Assembly: GCA_950097015.1 (NCBI GenBank)
Contig: CATNEN010000005.1
Coordinates: 5,509,501-5,573,500 of the forward strand
Reading direction: 5' to 3'
From: Macrostomum hystrix
Taxonomy: Eukaryota > Platyhelminthes > Macrostomidae
DNA length: 64,000 bases
Every line of letters starts with the position of its first letter. Position 1 is the first letter of the stretch. Under the pieces are notes generated by a model. That model searched no databases. It was not told where the DNA came from and saw nothing but the letters and a program-made list of their open reading frames with translations. A program made the translations under genes and the position numbers. Below, one piece after another: positions 1 to 11,520 of the stretch.

Positions 1-690
1 ACCTGTTAGACAGAACTCCCCTAATCTGTTAGACAGAACTCCCATAACCTGTTAGACAGAACTCTTCTAACCTGTTAGACAGAACTCTTCTAACCTGTTA
101 GACAGAACTCTCCTAACCTGTTAGACAGAACTCTCCTAACCTGTTAGACAGAAACTCTTCTAACCTGTTAGACAGAACTCTCCTAAACTGTTTGACAGAA
201 CTCTTCTAACCTGTTAGATAGAACTCTGCTAAACCTGTTAGACAGAACTCTTCTAACCTGTTAGACAGAACTCTCCTAACCTGTTAGACAGAAACTCTTC
301 TAACCTGTTAGACAGAACTCTCCTAACCTCTGAGACAGAACTCTGCTAAACCTGTTAGACAGAACTCTCCTAACATGTTAGACAGAACTCTGCTAAACCT
401 GTTAGACAGAACTCTCCTAACATGTTAGACAGAACTCTTCTAATCTAACCTGTTAGACAGAACTCTCCTAACCTGTTTGACAGAACTCTCCTAACCTGTT
501 AGACAGAACTCTGCTAAACCTGTTAGACAGAACTCTTCTAACCTGTTAGACAGAACTCTTCTAACCTGTTAGACAGAACTCTCCTAACATGTTAGACAGA
601 ACTCTGCTAAACCTGTTAGACAGAACTCTGCTAAACCTGTTAGACAGAACTCTTCTAACCTGTTAGACAGAACTCTTCTAACCTGTTAGA
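1..690. repeat. Minisatellite, 23-bp unit
   Basis: About 29 head-to-tail units of 23 bp, each beginning CCTGTTAGACAGAACT, with small variants (CTCTTCTAA, CTCTCCTAA, CTCTGCTAAA). The array is cut by the left edge of the window and ends sharply at about 690. No reading frame runs through it. It is a non-coding variable-number tandem repeat. Confidence 0.95.
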
Positions 691-1369
691 TGTGATCCTA
701 TACTTATTACACGAAAGGATATTTTACAAAAGAACAATAAAATGTCCAACGTTGCTTTGAAAAAAATAAAACAAAGACAATTATTTTTCAGATCAAACCA
801 AGTGTAAGCTAGAAAAATTTAAATTAACAAAAACTCTACCATGGCGTCATTGAAACCGGTTGTTATCCACGTATTAGTGTCGATTTTCTAATAGTATGCT
901 TAGGGAGCCATTTTGTTACATTTGAGCACTCCTTTACACACGAGTAAACTAATGGAAACAAAAAACATACTTCAAGGCTTACTAACAAAGCATTCTACTA
1001 CTACTCGTATTTGCTCCTATTTTTATATTCAACTAAACCCTACACTTAGTTTGTATTGATTGAAATTACCAATTTAATCATAAGCTATTGCGTTTGTGTG
1101 TGTGCGTGTCTAATAAAGCGAAAATGTATACGATCTGTCATACCATATTGTATTGTCTTTTGAATATAGCGTTGTTTACTAACACTCTGTTCAATGGCTG
1201 TTCAATGCTATTTTTCTAAGCTAGATGACAATTATAGATACGTTTATTATTATTATCATGGAGCAAATCTAACGATGCTTACGTAATTTTATTTATGACA
1301 TCTTTTAGGTTTGACGCAACCAGCATACATGATGGCTAGAAATTAACTATTTGCGGGTCGACATCACAG
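691..1369. other. Gene-free AT-rich spacer
   Basis: I see no open frame of useful length, no RNA gene and no recognisable mobile element. There is a short TG-rich run near 1093-1107. Confidence 0.6.
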
Positions 1370-2392
1370 TGGGTGAGACTGAGTCAGGGTGGGTGAGGTG
1401 AGACGGAGGGAGGGTGAGACAGAGGGGTGAGACAGAGGGGTGAGACAGAGGATGAGACAGAGGGTGAGACAGAGGGTGAGACTGAGTCAGGGTGAGAATG
1501 AGTCAGGGTGAGACTGAGTCAGTGTGAGAGTGAGGGTGGGTGAGACAGAGGGTGGGTGAGACAGAGGTAGGGTGAGACAGAGGGAGGGTGAGACAGAGGG
1601 AGGGTGAGACAGAGGTAGGGTGAGACAGAGGGAGGGTGAGACAGAGGGAGGGTGAGACAGAGGGAGGGTGAGACAGAGGGGTGAGACTGAGGGAGAGGTG
1701 AGACAGGGGCGAGACGGAGGGAGTGTGAGACAGAGGGGTGAGACTGAGGGAGAGGTGAGACAGGGGCGAGACGGAGGGAGTGTGAGACAGAGGGGTGAGA
1801 CTGAGGGAGAGGTGAGACAGGGGTGGGACGGAGGGAGTGTGAGACAGAGGGGTGAGACTGAGGATGAGACAGAGGGTGAGACAGAGGGTGAGACTGAGTC
1901 AGGGTGAGAATGAGTCAGGGTGAGACTGAGTCAGTGTGAGAGTGAGGGTGGGTGAGACAGAGGGTGGGTGAGACAGAGGTAGGGTGAGACAGAGGGAGGG
2001 TGAGACAGAGGGAGGGTGAGACAGAGGTAGGGTGAGACAGAGGGAGGGTGAGACAGAGGGAGGGTGAGACAGAGGGGTGAGACTGAGGGAGAGGTGAGAC
2101 AGGGGCGAGACGGAGGGAGTGTGAGACAGAGGGGTGAGACTGAGGGAGAGGTGAGACAGGGGCGAGACGGAGGGAGTGTGAGACAGAGGGGTGAGACTGA
2201 GGGAGAGGTGAGACAGGGGTGGGACGGAGGGAGTGTGAGACAGAGGGGTGAGACAGAGGGTGAGACAGAGGGGTGAGACAGAGGGTGAGACAGAGGGGTG
2301 AGACAGAGGGTGAGACAGAGGGTGAGACAGAGGGGGTGAGACGGAGGGTGAGACAGAGGGTGAGACAAAGGGGTGAGACTGAGGGTGCGTAG
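1370..2392. repeat. GTGAGACAGAG minisatellite with higher-order structure
   Basis: A purine-rich array built from GGTGAGACAGAGG and variants (GAGACTGAGTCAG, GGGTGGGTGAGACAG). It has nested organisation: a 57-bp subunit starting GTGAGACTGAGGGAGAGG occurs three times from 1681 and again three times from about 2077, and the whole block is duplicated with an offset of about 412 bp (compare 1451 onward with 1863 onward). Because 57 is divisible by three, frames stay open on both strands. Those ORFs are a by-product of the repeat and not genes. Confidence 0.95.
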
Positions 2393-4527
2393 AAAGAAAC
2401 GATGTGAGAATGAACATAAAGGATGAGGATGAGTGATGAAATGAGAACTAACTTTATGAAATAAGAACAACAAGGAAGTCTATTATAGAAGAAAAAGCAT
2501 GACTGGGGATTTTAAAGAAGCCACCTAAGAAAAATCGATAAAATCTGGGAAAAAATGGTAGGCATGAATAAAATAGAACTGCTGCAGTGAGAAATGCTGT
2601 GAGGGTAGATTGGCCTGTTTCTAAGAAAAGAGAGAGCTATGTAGCTCCGGTTACAAAATCTGTGTTGAGTAAAAGTCTAGCTTCTCTCTTATATTATTTT
2701 CTACAGAACTAGAAGAAACTCTTAAACGTATGACTAAGTATTGAATGGGCTGTAGACCAGGTCGCGAAAAAAACACAATAGGGGGAACGACTCCTGGTGC
2801 TGTAAGAATTTCCCAGCTCAACACGGCCCGGTCCTACTCAAGCCTGACTAGTCTGCCGAGGAAAAAACAATTGATTTTCACTCTCTTTAACACCAAATGG
2901 CTTACTGAGTCTCTAGTTTTGCATAATAGAAAAACTCCAAACCCTGGATTACTCAACTCCGCGAGAAATTTCTTTTAAAAGAGGGCTTAATCAACAGCTA
3001 AAAAGCTCCATCTAGAAAATAATAAATAATAATCAGACGGACAGACAATTCAAACTACCCAACTCAATTAGGTGTTTAGGCATTCATAAAGGATATTAAC
3101 TTTCAACTATAGCATCAATTTTTGTTGCTTTGTAGGTTAATGCAATACCAAAAGTCAAGCGGCTATGCAGTATGGATCGGTTTTATTTAATAGCTTTGTG
3201 TGCATCTCATCTGACCATGTATTGATCAGTTGCACATTGAATTTGATGTGTTGTGTACATATAACACACGTGGTACACAGGAGATTTAGTGGGGCCGGTA
3301 TTAGCTGCTGCGAAATCCTCTACTAGACATCATTACCTGACAGTATTAGATATTGTAGACAGAGCTATTGAAACACTCTCTCCAATATTGTCAGGCAAGA
3401 CGTCATAGGTTTGTTTTGTCATCAGAAACAAATTAGAGGATATATTAAAAGTGTCTTGAATTCGGAATAACAAAGTGAATTGCTTGAACAATTCTTACTT
3501 ACTTTAATTTTGATTTTGTAATGAGAAATTTTGTTAGGCTTATTGAGACCGAAGACTCAGCGACGGGAGAGACAGAGAGAAGGTGAGACAGACTGTGAGT
3601 GATGACAATTTATAAACACGACAATTCTTGCTTCGTGTTCGGAAGCCAAAAAACTATTGCCAACCACCCCACGGGGAGCATATGTGGGGTGGTTGCTAGC
3701 CAATGGTGCGACAGCTGGGCAGAGGAATTAGACAGGGCATTGTCAGACAATAGGGGGAGGTTACATTTTGGGACTTGGTATTTTTAATTGTACACTTACA
3801 ATTTCATCGCAGAGAATTGAGTCAGCAACCAATGCCTAAGCGACTCACTCCCACCCATAGATTATCTAGAAAGCATCTTGTGCATTCAACTCAACCAACT
3901 CAAGTGGAGAATATCTAGATTTAGAATGGAATAATTATGTGTTGCTTCTTTTTATATTATTTTTTTCTCCACGGCACCGTGTGTCTGTCTCTCTCGTTTG
4001 AATCTTTGTCTGACGATAAATAAGATTATATAAAAATATATCAAGCTGTGTTCTCGTTAGGTGTCGGTAACCAAGGCAACCGTTAAGACAATCGTTGTAA
4101 ATTGTAGAAAGGAGTGAAAAAAAGAGATTCTGTAATAATAGCTATTAATACTGAGTGTAACCCCAAACTATTTTTGTCTGGAACACTAGCTAATTTAAAG
4201 TCTTTTTCACTATTTTATTAGATGAGAGAGTGAGGTGAAAACGTCACGATTATTTGGTCACAATTGCACAGCAGACACGCACACACAGATTGCTCCAAGC
4301 AATAAACTTACCTATGTGGGCGGTTGGTTCATATTTCAATTCCAAACGATAGATTGACAAGATGATGACAATGGAAGAAAAAAATTAGCTAAAGCTAGCT
4401 AGCTGTGTGAAAACTTTGTGCTTTATTTCGCTTGAAGTTAAAGATTAAGTTAATAAGAAATAAAATGCTTCATTTTATTGTAGAGTTTAGAACACACTGA
4501 TTAAAATGAGTCATTAATTATGGGTCA
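2393..4527. other. Gene-free region
   Basis: No gene is supported. A 77-codon frame at 2745-2978 has no recognisable domain and no clear splice context. A short relic of the preceding minisatellite (GGTGAGACAGAC) lies near 3580. The rest is AT-rich unique-looking sequence. Confidence 0.5.
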
Positions 4528-5470
4528 GATGGTTCGCTTGTGGGTCAGGGGGTTCAAGTATGGGTGAAGGGATTTCATTATGAATCAGGGATTTGATTAT
4601 GGGTCAGGGATTTGATTATGGGTCAGGGGATTTGATTATTGGTCAGGGGATTCAATTGTGGGTCAGGGGATTCAATTGTGGGTCAGGGGATTCAATTGTG
4701 TGTCAGGGGATTCAATTGTGGGTCAGGGGATTCAATTGTGGTTCAGGGGATTCAATTGTGGGTCAGGGATTTGATTATGGGTCAGGGGATTTGATTATTG
4801 GTCAGGGGATTCAATTGTGGGTCAGGGCATTCAATTGTGGGTCAGGGGATTCAATTGTGGGTTAGGGGATTCAATTGTGGGTCAGGGGATTTAATTGTGG
4901 GTCAGGGGATTCAATTGTGGGTTAGGGGATTCAATTGTGGGTCAGGGGATTTAATTGTGGGTCAGGGGATTCAATTGTTGGTCAGGGGATTCAATTGTGG
5001 GTCAGGGGATTCAATTGTGGGTCAGAAGATTCAATTGTGTGTCAGGGGATTCAATTGTGGTTCAGGGGATTCAATTGTGGGTCAGGGGATTCAATTGTTG
5101 GTCAGGGGATTTAATTGTGGGTCAGGGGATTCAATTGTGGGTCAGGGGATTCAATTGTGGGTCAGGGGATTTGATTATTGGTCAGGGGATTCAATTGTGG
5201 GTCAGGGGATTCAATTGTGGGTCAGGGGATTCAATTGTGGGTCAGGGGATTCAATTGTGGGTCAGGGGATTCAATTGTGGGTCAGGGGATTCAATTGTGG
5301 GTCAGGGGATTCAATTGTGGGTCAGGGGATTCAATTGTTGGTCAGGGGATTCAATTGTGGGTCAGGGGATTCAATTGTGGGTCAGGGGATTCAATTGTGG
5401 GTCAGGGGATTCAATTGTGGGTCAGGGGATTTGATTATTGGTCAGGGGATTCAATTGTGGGTCAGGGAAT
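4528..5470. repeat. Minisatellite, 20-bp unit
   Basis: About 46 units of GGTCAGGGGATTCAATTGTG, with variants GATTTGATTATTG and GTTAGGGG. The 5' units (4528-4620) are more diverged, and the centre (5200-5330) is nearly perfect. All plus-strand frames are open because the unit lacks stops in most copies, giving a 20-residue periodic translation that I do not regard as a protein. Confidence 0.95.
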
Positions 5471-5865
5471 TTCGTCATTTTGTTACTCGATAACTTGGAT
5501 CAAGGAATAAAAAAGCATCTAAAGCCACTTTAATCAGACAATGTTATACGAGTTTAAACACAGTCTTCGAATATTTTGTTTCGGGAAAGTGAGATAAAAC
5601 ACTGACAATTTTCTACTCTAAAAAGTGCACTTCTTTAATCAGGCTAGTGCAAATTTTTCGATTCTGTGAAATAACTCACGACTTAAATTCCTCCTACACT
5701 ACTACCAACGCTAAAATGAGTAAACACGGACGCAAAGGTATGTTCTTTTTGTGTATGAAAATAAATTCACTCTTCATCAAGAATACTGTAAGATGAAGAA
5801 TGACCTTAAATGCTAGATTATAGGTTGCTAAATCTGTGGAATGCGTTCACAATATGACCGAGGTA
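5471..5865. other. Short spacer
   Basis: Contains ATG AGT AAA CAC GGA CGC AAA G followed by GTATGT at 5715-5742, which would read MSKHGRK before a donor. No continuing exon is visible, so I leave it unannotated. Nothing else is seen. Confidence 0.4.
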
Positions 5866-6512
5866 AGAATATGCCTTAAACAAGAATATGACCTAGACAA
5901 GAATATGACCTAGATAAGAATATGACATAGATAAGAGTATGACATACCGGGTGGCGGTACCACCCGGTAGATAAGAGTATGACATTGATAAGAGTATGAC
6001 ATAGATAAGAGTATGACATAGATAAGAATATGACCTAGATAAGAATATGACGTAGACAAGAATATGACGTAGACAAGAATATGATCTAGACAAGAATATG
6101 ACCAAGATAAGAAAATGACCAAGATAAGAAAATGACCTAGATAAGAATGTGACCTAGATAAGAATGTGACCTAGATAAGAATATGACGTAGATAAGAATA
6201 TGATCTAGATGACAATATGACATAGATAAGAGTATGACATAGATAAGAGTATGACATAGATAAGAGTATGACATAGATAAGAGTATGACATAGATAAGAG
6301 TATGACATAGATAAGAGTATGACATAGATAAGAGTATGACATAGATAAGAGTATGACATAGATAAGAGTATGACATAGATAAGAGTATGACATAGATAAG
6401 AGTATGACATAGATAAGAGTATGACATAGATAAGAGTATGACATAGATAAGAGTATGACATAGATAAGAGTATGACATAGATAAGAGTATGACATAGATA
6501 AGAATATAAAGG
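5866..6512. repeat. Minisatellite, 17-bp unit
   Basis: Unit ATAAGAGTATGACATAG. Copies at 6213-6500 are almost perfect (about 17), and those at 5866-6212 are diverged (GACCTAGATAAGAATAT). A 23-bp GC palindrome interrupts the array at 5946-5968. On the minus strand the array begins about 20 bp inside the intron that follows the exon ending at 6535, so it is intronic there. Confidence 0.93.
5946..5968. repeat. GC-rich perfect inverted repeat inside the 17-bp array
   Basis: ACCGGGTGG and CCACCCGGT form a 9-bp perfect stem around a 5-nt loop (CGGTA). It replaces part of a repeat unit in an otherwise AT-rich array, so it looks like a small insertion. Function is unknown. Confidence 0.7.
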
Positions 6513-6534
6513 GAAGCAAGACCCTATCACATAC

Positions 6535-7019
6535 CTTCTTCCTGCGCAGGTAAGTTTGAAACGATTTCTGCAGTGCAGACTTTGTCGACCCAGTCGATGA
6601 TGCAGTCATGCTGGAGGCAGACTCTGCAATCGCTGGCTGGCCATCGAGAGAAAACTTTGGCCCATCGCCAAAGTCAATGAAAAATGCAGCAGCATTGCTG
6701 TCGCCACCTGTTGAACCTGATGCTACTGTAGACAAATCCTCCTCATTGTCAGTTGTTGACGATGACGAAGAAATTGACTCGCTGTCATTAATTTCATCAA
6801 TTTCGCTATCCTCATTTCCAGATGCCGCTTCGCCAGTGCAATCTTGCTTGTCATCCTCCTGCTCGGTAACCTCTTCTTCGCTAAGGCCGTCAATGTCATC
6901 TTTAATGGCATGTTGCGCTGTTTCCGAATAAATAGTGGAGACCTTTGGGGGCAATGGCATTTTGATGGACATTGGTGGGCACCTCCTGATGGTCTTCAGT
7001 GGGCTTAAAGTTGTGCATG
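6535..7019 (-). CDS. Internal exon of an unrecognised acidic, Ser-rich protein
   Basis: An open minus-strand frame with a good acceptor (TTTCAG before 7019) and a good donor (GTATGT after 6535) makes a 485-nt internal exon. It encodes an acidic and Ser-rich stretch (KQDCTG, DSEIDEINDSE, SSSSSTTDNEEDL), then AAFFIDFGDGPKFSLDG, a Ser/Thr-rich linker, and a basic end SFQTYLRRKK at the donor. The frame runs on into the minisatellite only if the donor is ignored. No domain is recognised with confidence. The F-x-I-D-F-x-D element loosely recalls motifs in CEP170-type centrosomal proteins, which is a weak impression. Exons on either side were not found; the first Met in frame is at 6972 but need not be a start. 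Confidence 0.6.
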
Positions 7020-9721
7020 CTGAAATTGAAGCTACCTTTTTTATTTAATCTCCAACTGAAAATCAAAAGCTCCTAATAACCCAAGTTAAATGCAATACTG
7101 TCTGAAGAAAAATGTCTGTTTGCATCAAATATTTGAGATTGATTAAAAAGTCATAAGTCTAATGAAACTAAAAGAGTCAATATACAAATCAGACACAAAA
7201 ATTAATAAAAATATGTATATTAAACTGGCTAGCTAATTATCACAGGAGTGTTTTACACAAGTTGAACAACTCTAAACAGCACTAAACTAAGGGGTGAAAA
7301 GTTTGTGGCATGACAAAATTGACTATTATATTTGGCTATATCAATTTTATTATAATATATATGAGTAAAACTTTTTTGGGTGTATGGATAGGTTGATAAG
7401 GAAATAAAAAACAATTGTTCCTTTTATAAGACTATCTAATAAAACATATGGTAGTCATTTTTCAGATTTTTGAAAAAAAAATAATACAAAAAATATGTAT
7501 TGATATTAAGCTATCCTGTATCAATGTTAAGGAACTTAAGCTATCTATCTGGTAATAAAATATTGATTTTAATGATTCATTCTGACATATAACTAATAGA
7601 CTATCTGCACAGATTATAAGAATTATTAGATGCTTCTGAATTTTAAGGAGCCTAATAAAAAACAAAATTTTAAACATTTTACATAGAAAGGCAAGAATCA
7701 ACATTTAACGACGCATTTCGCACAACAGTGTGCATCTTCAGGTTTATGTTAAACAAATGTAGCAAGTAGAGGAGTGAATTAATATGAGATTTTTGGGTGT
7801 AAATTTAATCAATAATTTTATATGTTCAGTACATATTTGATAGTGTGTAAGTCAAGAGGCAAAGTCCAGGGATGGATTGTTAGCATTGCAGCCAACAGTA
7901 CAGAATGTACAGCCAGTGCCCCCTCCCTCAGAACACACGGAGAACATGGCCCACGCCACTGTGTTGGAGTTGAGTGTTGAGGTTGGGGGAATGCGCTTTT
8001 ATGTACAACACTTCTACGCAATATGATTTGAAAATAGCTTATGTGCAATAGTTGCAAAAAACTTCTGCAAGAGATATAAAATACAATGCAGGTATTTAAA
8101 AAAGCTTTTTAAGTATAATGGGCTCGGTTAGTGTTCTAATACTGTGTGTGGTTGGTTGTGTCATCTATCACAATCATCAGATATCATAATATAAAAATAC
8201 AATTTTTAATGTCATTTAGTTCTAATTTCGCAAAAGATAGAAAGCGAATTAGCAAAGTTAAACATTTTATTATAAGATGGAAATATTTTTGTTAGACTGC
8301 TCATTGTTACACAGTTAAAATAAAGTTCCCAGCAGCAACTAGTTTCCCAATCCAAGTTAACCAGTTTACACTTTAGACCGGCACATAAAAATAAAAAAGT
8401 TCATATCATTAGAATTTATCATTCGCTTTTAAAAGAGATATTTTCAATGCATCGTATACATGCACTTAAACTACACAACCATCTCTATTGTGATGCCCTT
8501 TGCACTTGGTTATTTGTCAAATTGCGAAAAAGAACTTTACACGGTCAAATCAAAAAATTGTTTGGTTATTAATGGTTTAAACAAAAAAGTTTACTGATAA
8601 ACTGGTTAAAATGAATTTGAATAGCATATACTGCTCTTAAATAGTGTCTGCAAAATGTAGCTTATACGACTATATGGAATGGAATAAATAAAAATTTTAT
8701 TGGACTCAACTATTTATTTAGATGCGATTTTCACTTTCAGCTGAGAACCATATACTAACGTCAACTGGATACAGTAGACCTATCAAAATTATTCTTAAAT
8801 GACTACGACGCTGTCGACTAACGATGCAATATAATTAGTCGTTTTATTAGACATTAATTCGTGGCGTAATATGCATAATTCGGGGAATTATCTCCATACG
8901 TGCACTTGGTAGAGGATACTTAATTTGCAAGTTCGTACCTATTTTCTTACCTTCGTCCAAAATTAATGAAAAGAGGATTTGTAATAGTTTTTATGCGGTC
9001 ACACGAAGATTAGACCAAGTTTAAACTGTTTTTCTCTTCAGTTGAAAAATCGTGATTTATATACTTATTTTAAGACTATGAGTCCACGAGTAGGTAGAGT
9101 GGAAAAAAGTAATGAGCAACAGACGCCAAGCATTTGGTCTTGCAACCTAGCATAGTAGAACAAGGGGGGAGACAAACGTCAAATAAAAACAGAAAGGTCG
9201 CAAAATAAGCTTTCGGACGTCTGTTTAGTTGAGCTAAAACTATGTGAGAGGACTTCAGCTTGTCTAACAAATAAGACAGCTAGTAGACTACTTCTATTGT
9301 GGTCCAGGTATACATGTCTTTTTATTCAATAAGAACGGAAGAGATCCTACTGATGTATGACAAACATAGTATCCGTGCAGGTGCTTAATTATTTCCAGAG
9401 ATCAGGTGAAACGCTCTCGTGTATTTAACTTGATATTGGAGAAAAATCTGAATGGGATTTCTTTTGATAGAATGTTGAGATAGTAAAAAATGACTATTGG
9501 ATTAAGGCATACGAAGAAAATTAAAAAAATCATCTCAGATGACTTGTGGATTTTAACGTGCCAAAATTTCTAACCTACATAGGCAGTAAATCGAGCAACC
9601 TGAAAATACACCTGGAACATCTAAAACGATAGACGTGCACTTTGATTTGTTATCTACCAACACATACTTTGTTGGTTACTTAACTACAATAAAATTCGGC
9701 CTCAGAATCATTCTTAGAGTA
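7020..9721. other. Gene-poor AT-rich region
   Basis: No exon can be defended. Short minus-strand frames (7462-7704, 7818-8057, 9076-9270) have no domain and no coding look. The one structured item is the hammerhead-like motif at 7700-7750, listed separately. Confidence 0.5.
7700..7750 (-). ncRNA. Hammerhead-like ribozyme motif (Penelope type)
   Basis: On the minus strand the parts occur in the type I hammerhead order. Stem I 5' side is AACAT plus AAC. Then comes core CTGAAGA, then stem II GCACA-CTGT-TGTGC, then GAAA, a minimal stem III (TGCG), cleavage triplet GTC, and stem I 3' side GTT plus ATGTT. Stem I is 3 bp, a small internal loop, and 5 bp. One extra U sits between the core and stem II. 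Hammerheads with very short stem III are known in Penelope-like retroelements, so a relic of such an element is likely. No reverse transcriptase is visible nearby. Self-cleavage is inferred, not shown. Confidence 0.5.
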
Positions 9722-9726
9722 GCTTG

Positions 9727-9781
9727 AGGTTAAGAGTGGCTTGATGGTTAAGAGTCGCTTGATGGTTAAGAGTCGCTTGAT
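9727..9781. repeat. Short tandem repeat, about 18 bp, three copies
   Basis: GAGTGGCTTGATGGTTAA followed by GAGTCGCTTGATGGTTAA and GAGTCGCTTGATT. It lies just downstream of the stop codon of the fibrinogen-domain gene and may fall in its 3' UTR. Confidence 0.8.
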
Positions 9782-9823
9782 TCCTGTCGTACATTCTGTC
9801 AGGTAAAGATCGACTGCTCAATC

Positions 9824-11520
9824 CTAGTAAACCAGCATCTCGGCCTCCTTCAGCGAATAGTAGGGTCCGTATGGCTTCATCCAGTTGATTCCAAGAGCGT
9901 AGCCTGTGCTAACAGCACCTGGCCAGCTGTGGTACTGGCCATTCAGGTGAACGGCAAAGCAGCTATTGAACCACCAAGCTCCTTTGAACCAATCGGCACA
10001 GTTGGTATGTGATTTATCGTTGTCTTTATCTATTGTGCTAAACGGTTGGCCGTTTGTGATGACAATGTCGAGTCCGTCCCATGGTGTAGTGAACGAATCG
10101 CCGATTCCGTAACTGCCAGAGAAGCCGGACACGCTTAATTGAAATAGTTTATCTGGAGAGTCAACAGAAAAGCTGGAGTACATAGCCCAGCTCTGGCTAT
10201 TGTTCCACGATTTCATCAGGATCAGAAGCTTTCTGGGCTTCGGATTGGTCAGATCATAGAGACTGTTTAGGCCTGCAATGTAAATTTAAACAAAAATGAT
10301 GGATTATAATTAATGTTTCGTTTCTCAATTTTCTTGCGAACCGTGGTTACTATTTTAATTTCACTTGTGCGTGATCAGGTTATGGTAACGCATAAACCAT
10401 TGTTCAGCTGGTTTAGATGATTAAAAGTAGAACTATACCAATGGGGTGGAAATTCCCCGTGACAATTGTTTGTGCTGCACCCGAACGGAGCAACGCAAGC
10501 ACACAAAACTCACCGAAGAACACGGGCCAACTGTTTGTTGCGCATCTTCTGAAACAATAATCAAGTTGCCAGCCTTTCAGACCGTCGAGATACTCAATGG
10601 TTCTGGCCGAAGGTAGGATTTTTCCCTTAAGCGCTAGTGTATTAATTTCATACACCCCTAGACACGAGTTAGCACTGCGCCTCAGTGCGGCCATGCCAGG
10701 CCTTCCGCAGAGAGGCCACATTAATTTGGGGCGCAGCCGCGGAGAGAAGGCTTGGGGGCTTGTCATGCACTGCCTGACGATGAGAAATTCAGGGCAGATG
10801 TACACACCTGTGTGCGGGTGTGCTCAGGAGTCAGCAAAATGGGTAAGAATTGCCTCCTGGCTGGCCGCGGGTCTGCTGTCACGAAATGATGTGCCATTGC
10901 CCGCAGCCATCCTGAATTCTTAATTATTTTTAAGTTATTATGAGCAACGCTATTCTATAGTTTAGAAATATTGCTATGGTCCTTAGTGGCATTAAAAGTA
11001 CACTCTGTTGCGCGGATCCTAGCCATTCGATATCTCAACGCTGCTCACCAATCCAGTAGTTGCCATCCGGGCCCTCGCCAAACCCAGCCACGTACTCGGC
11101 CCAAATGCGTTGGAAATCCACCGAGGCTGACACCCGGTGCTGCACAGTGGTCCAGCACTCCATCGCATACTGTCTCAGCCAAACAAATGGATTCGACAAG
11201 TTTGATGAGCTTCGACACTTCCTGCATCCGGGGCCGCCAGGACCAACCGCAGCACGTGGCGGCAGATCTTCAAGGCGACAGGCGTAGGCGCGGCATTCGC
11301 CGATGCTGCGGCTAAATGTTGCCAGTCGCGCCGTGGCCGAGTTGAAGGCAGAGTCGATCCAGGCCAAGCAATGCGACAGCTGGACTACATTGCGCCGAGT
11401 GGCTAGAAGTGAGTAGTCTTCCAGATCGTCTCGAGTCTGTAGCCAGATTAACTGTCTTTGAGCACAGCTGGCTGACTTGAGGATGGCTAGATAAAGGACA
11501 ATGAGCACTGAAATATGCAT
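9824..11520 (-). CDS. Secreted fibrinogen-related (FReD) protein
   Basis: Two exons, 11520-11049 and 10272-9824, join in phase through a 776-nt intron (donor GTGAGC, acceptor TTGCAG) to give 306 residues. I chose Met at 11520 because it begins a clear signal peptide (MHISVLIVLYLAILKSASC); an upstream in-frame Met at 11589 would put a basic stretch before it. The middle has a Cys-containing PAN/apple-like stretch (TFSRSIGECRAYAC), an uncertain call. The fibrinogen C-terminal domain starts near VQHRVSASVDFQRIWAEY and continues across the splice as NYWIG/LNSLYDLTNPKPRKL. It ends with the calcium-site and cysteine region DKDNDKSHTNC, then KGAWWFNSC and GINWMKPYGPYYSLKEAEM. Such proteins are secreted lectin-like or immune recognition proteins. 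The usual GGGWT motif at the domain start is degenerate (MECWTT). Confidence 0.85.
10426..10712 (+). mobile_element. Interspersed repeat REP1, 5' part, in the FReD intron
   Basis: Starts AGTAGAACTATACCAATG and includes TGTGCTGCACCCGAACGG and TTGTTGCGCATCTTCTGAA. The same order of blocks is found at 28385-28925 (plus) and in reverse at 12955-14257. It has no coding capacity. It is cut at about 10712, where a SINE tail begins. Confidence 0.85.
10705..10925 (+). mobile_element. SINE-A, 5'-truncated
   Basis: Shares GGGGCGCAGCCGCGGAGAGA, CTGCCTGACGATGAGAAATT and the GTACACACCTGTGTG block with the complete copy at 31781-32137, but lacks the tRNA-like head. It directly abuts REP1 inside the intron of the fibrinogen-domain gene. 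Confidence 0.85.

Noticed and set aside
1668-2473. Long open frames on both strands in the GTGAGACAGAG array
   Set aside because: They arise from a unit length divisible by three; translations are pure repeats and there is no gene context.
2745-2978. 77-codon ORF
   Set aside because: No domain, no splice or promoter context, composition like flanking DNA.
1-5470. Regularly spaced repeats that could be mistaken for CRISPR arrays
   Set aside because: Units are contiguous without unique spacers, and the DNA is clearly animal. They are minisatellites.
4593-5510. Frames of up to 231 codons in the 20-bp array
   Set aside because: All three frames are open with the same 20-residue period; a by-product of a stop-poor repeat.
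5715-5742. Possible first exon MSKHGRK followed by GTATGT (reminiscent of a ribosomal protein start)
   Set aside because: No continuing exon with the expected sequence is present downstream on the plus strand within the window, and eight codons are too few to judge.
6205-6534. Extension of the acidic exon through the 17-bp array
   Set aside because: A strong donor (GTATGT) ends the exon at 6535, and the extension is a pure repeat translation.
10413-10923. ORFs on both strands in the FReD intron
   Set aside because: They lie entirely in REP1 and SINE-A and are not conserved between repeat copies.
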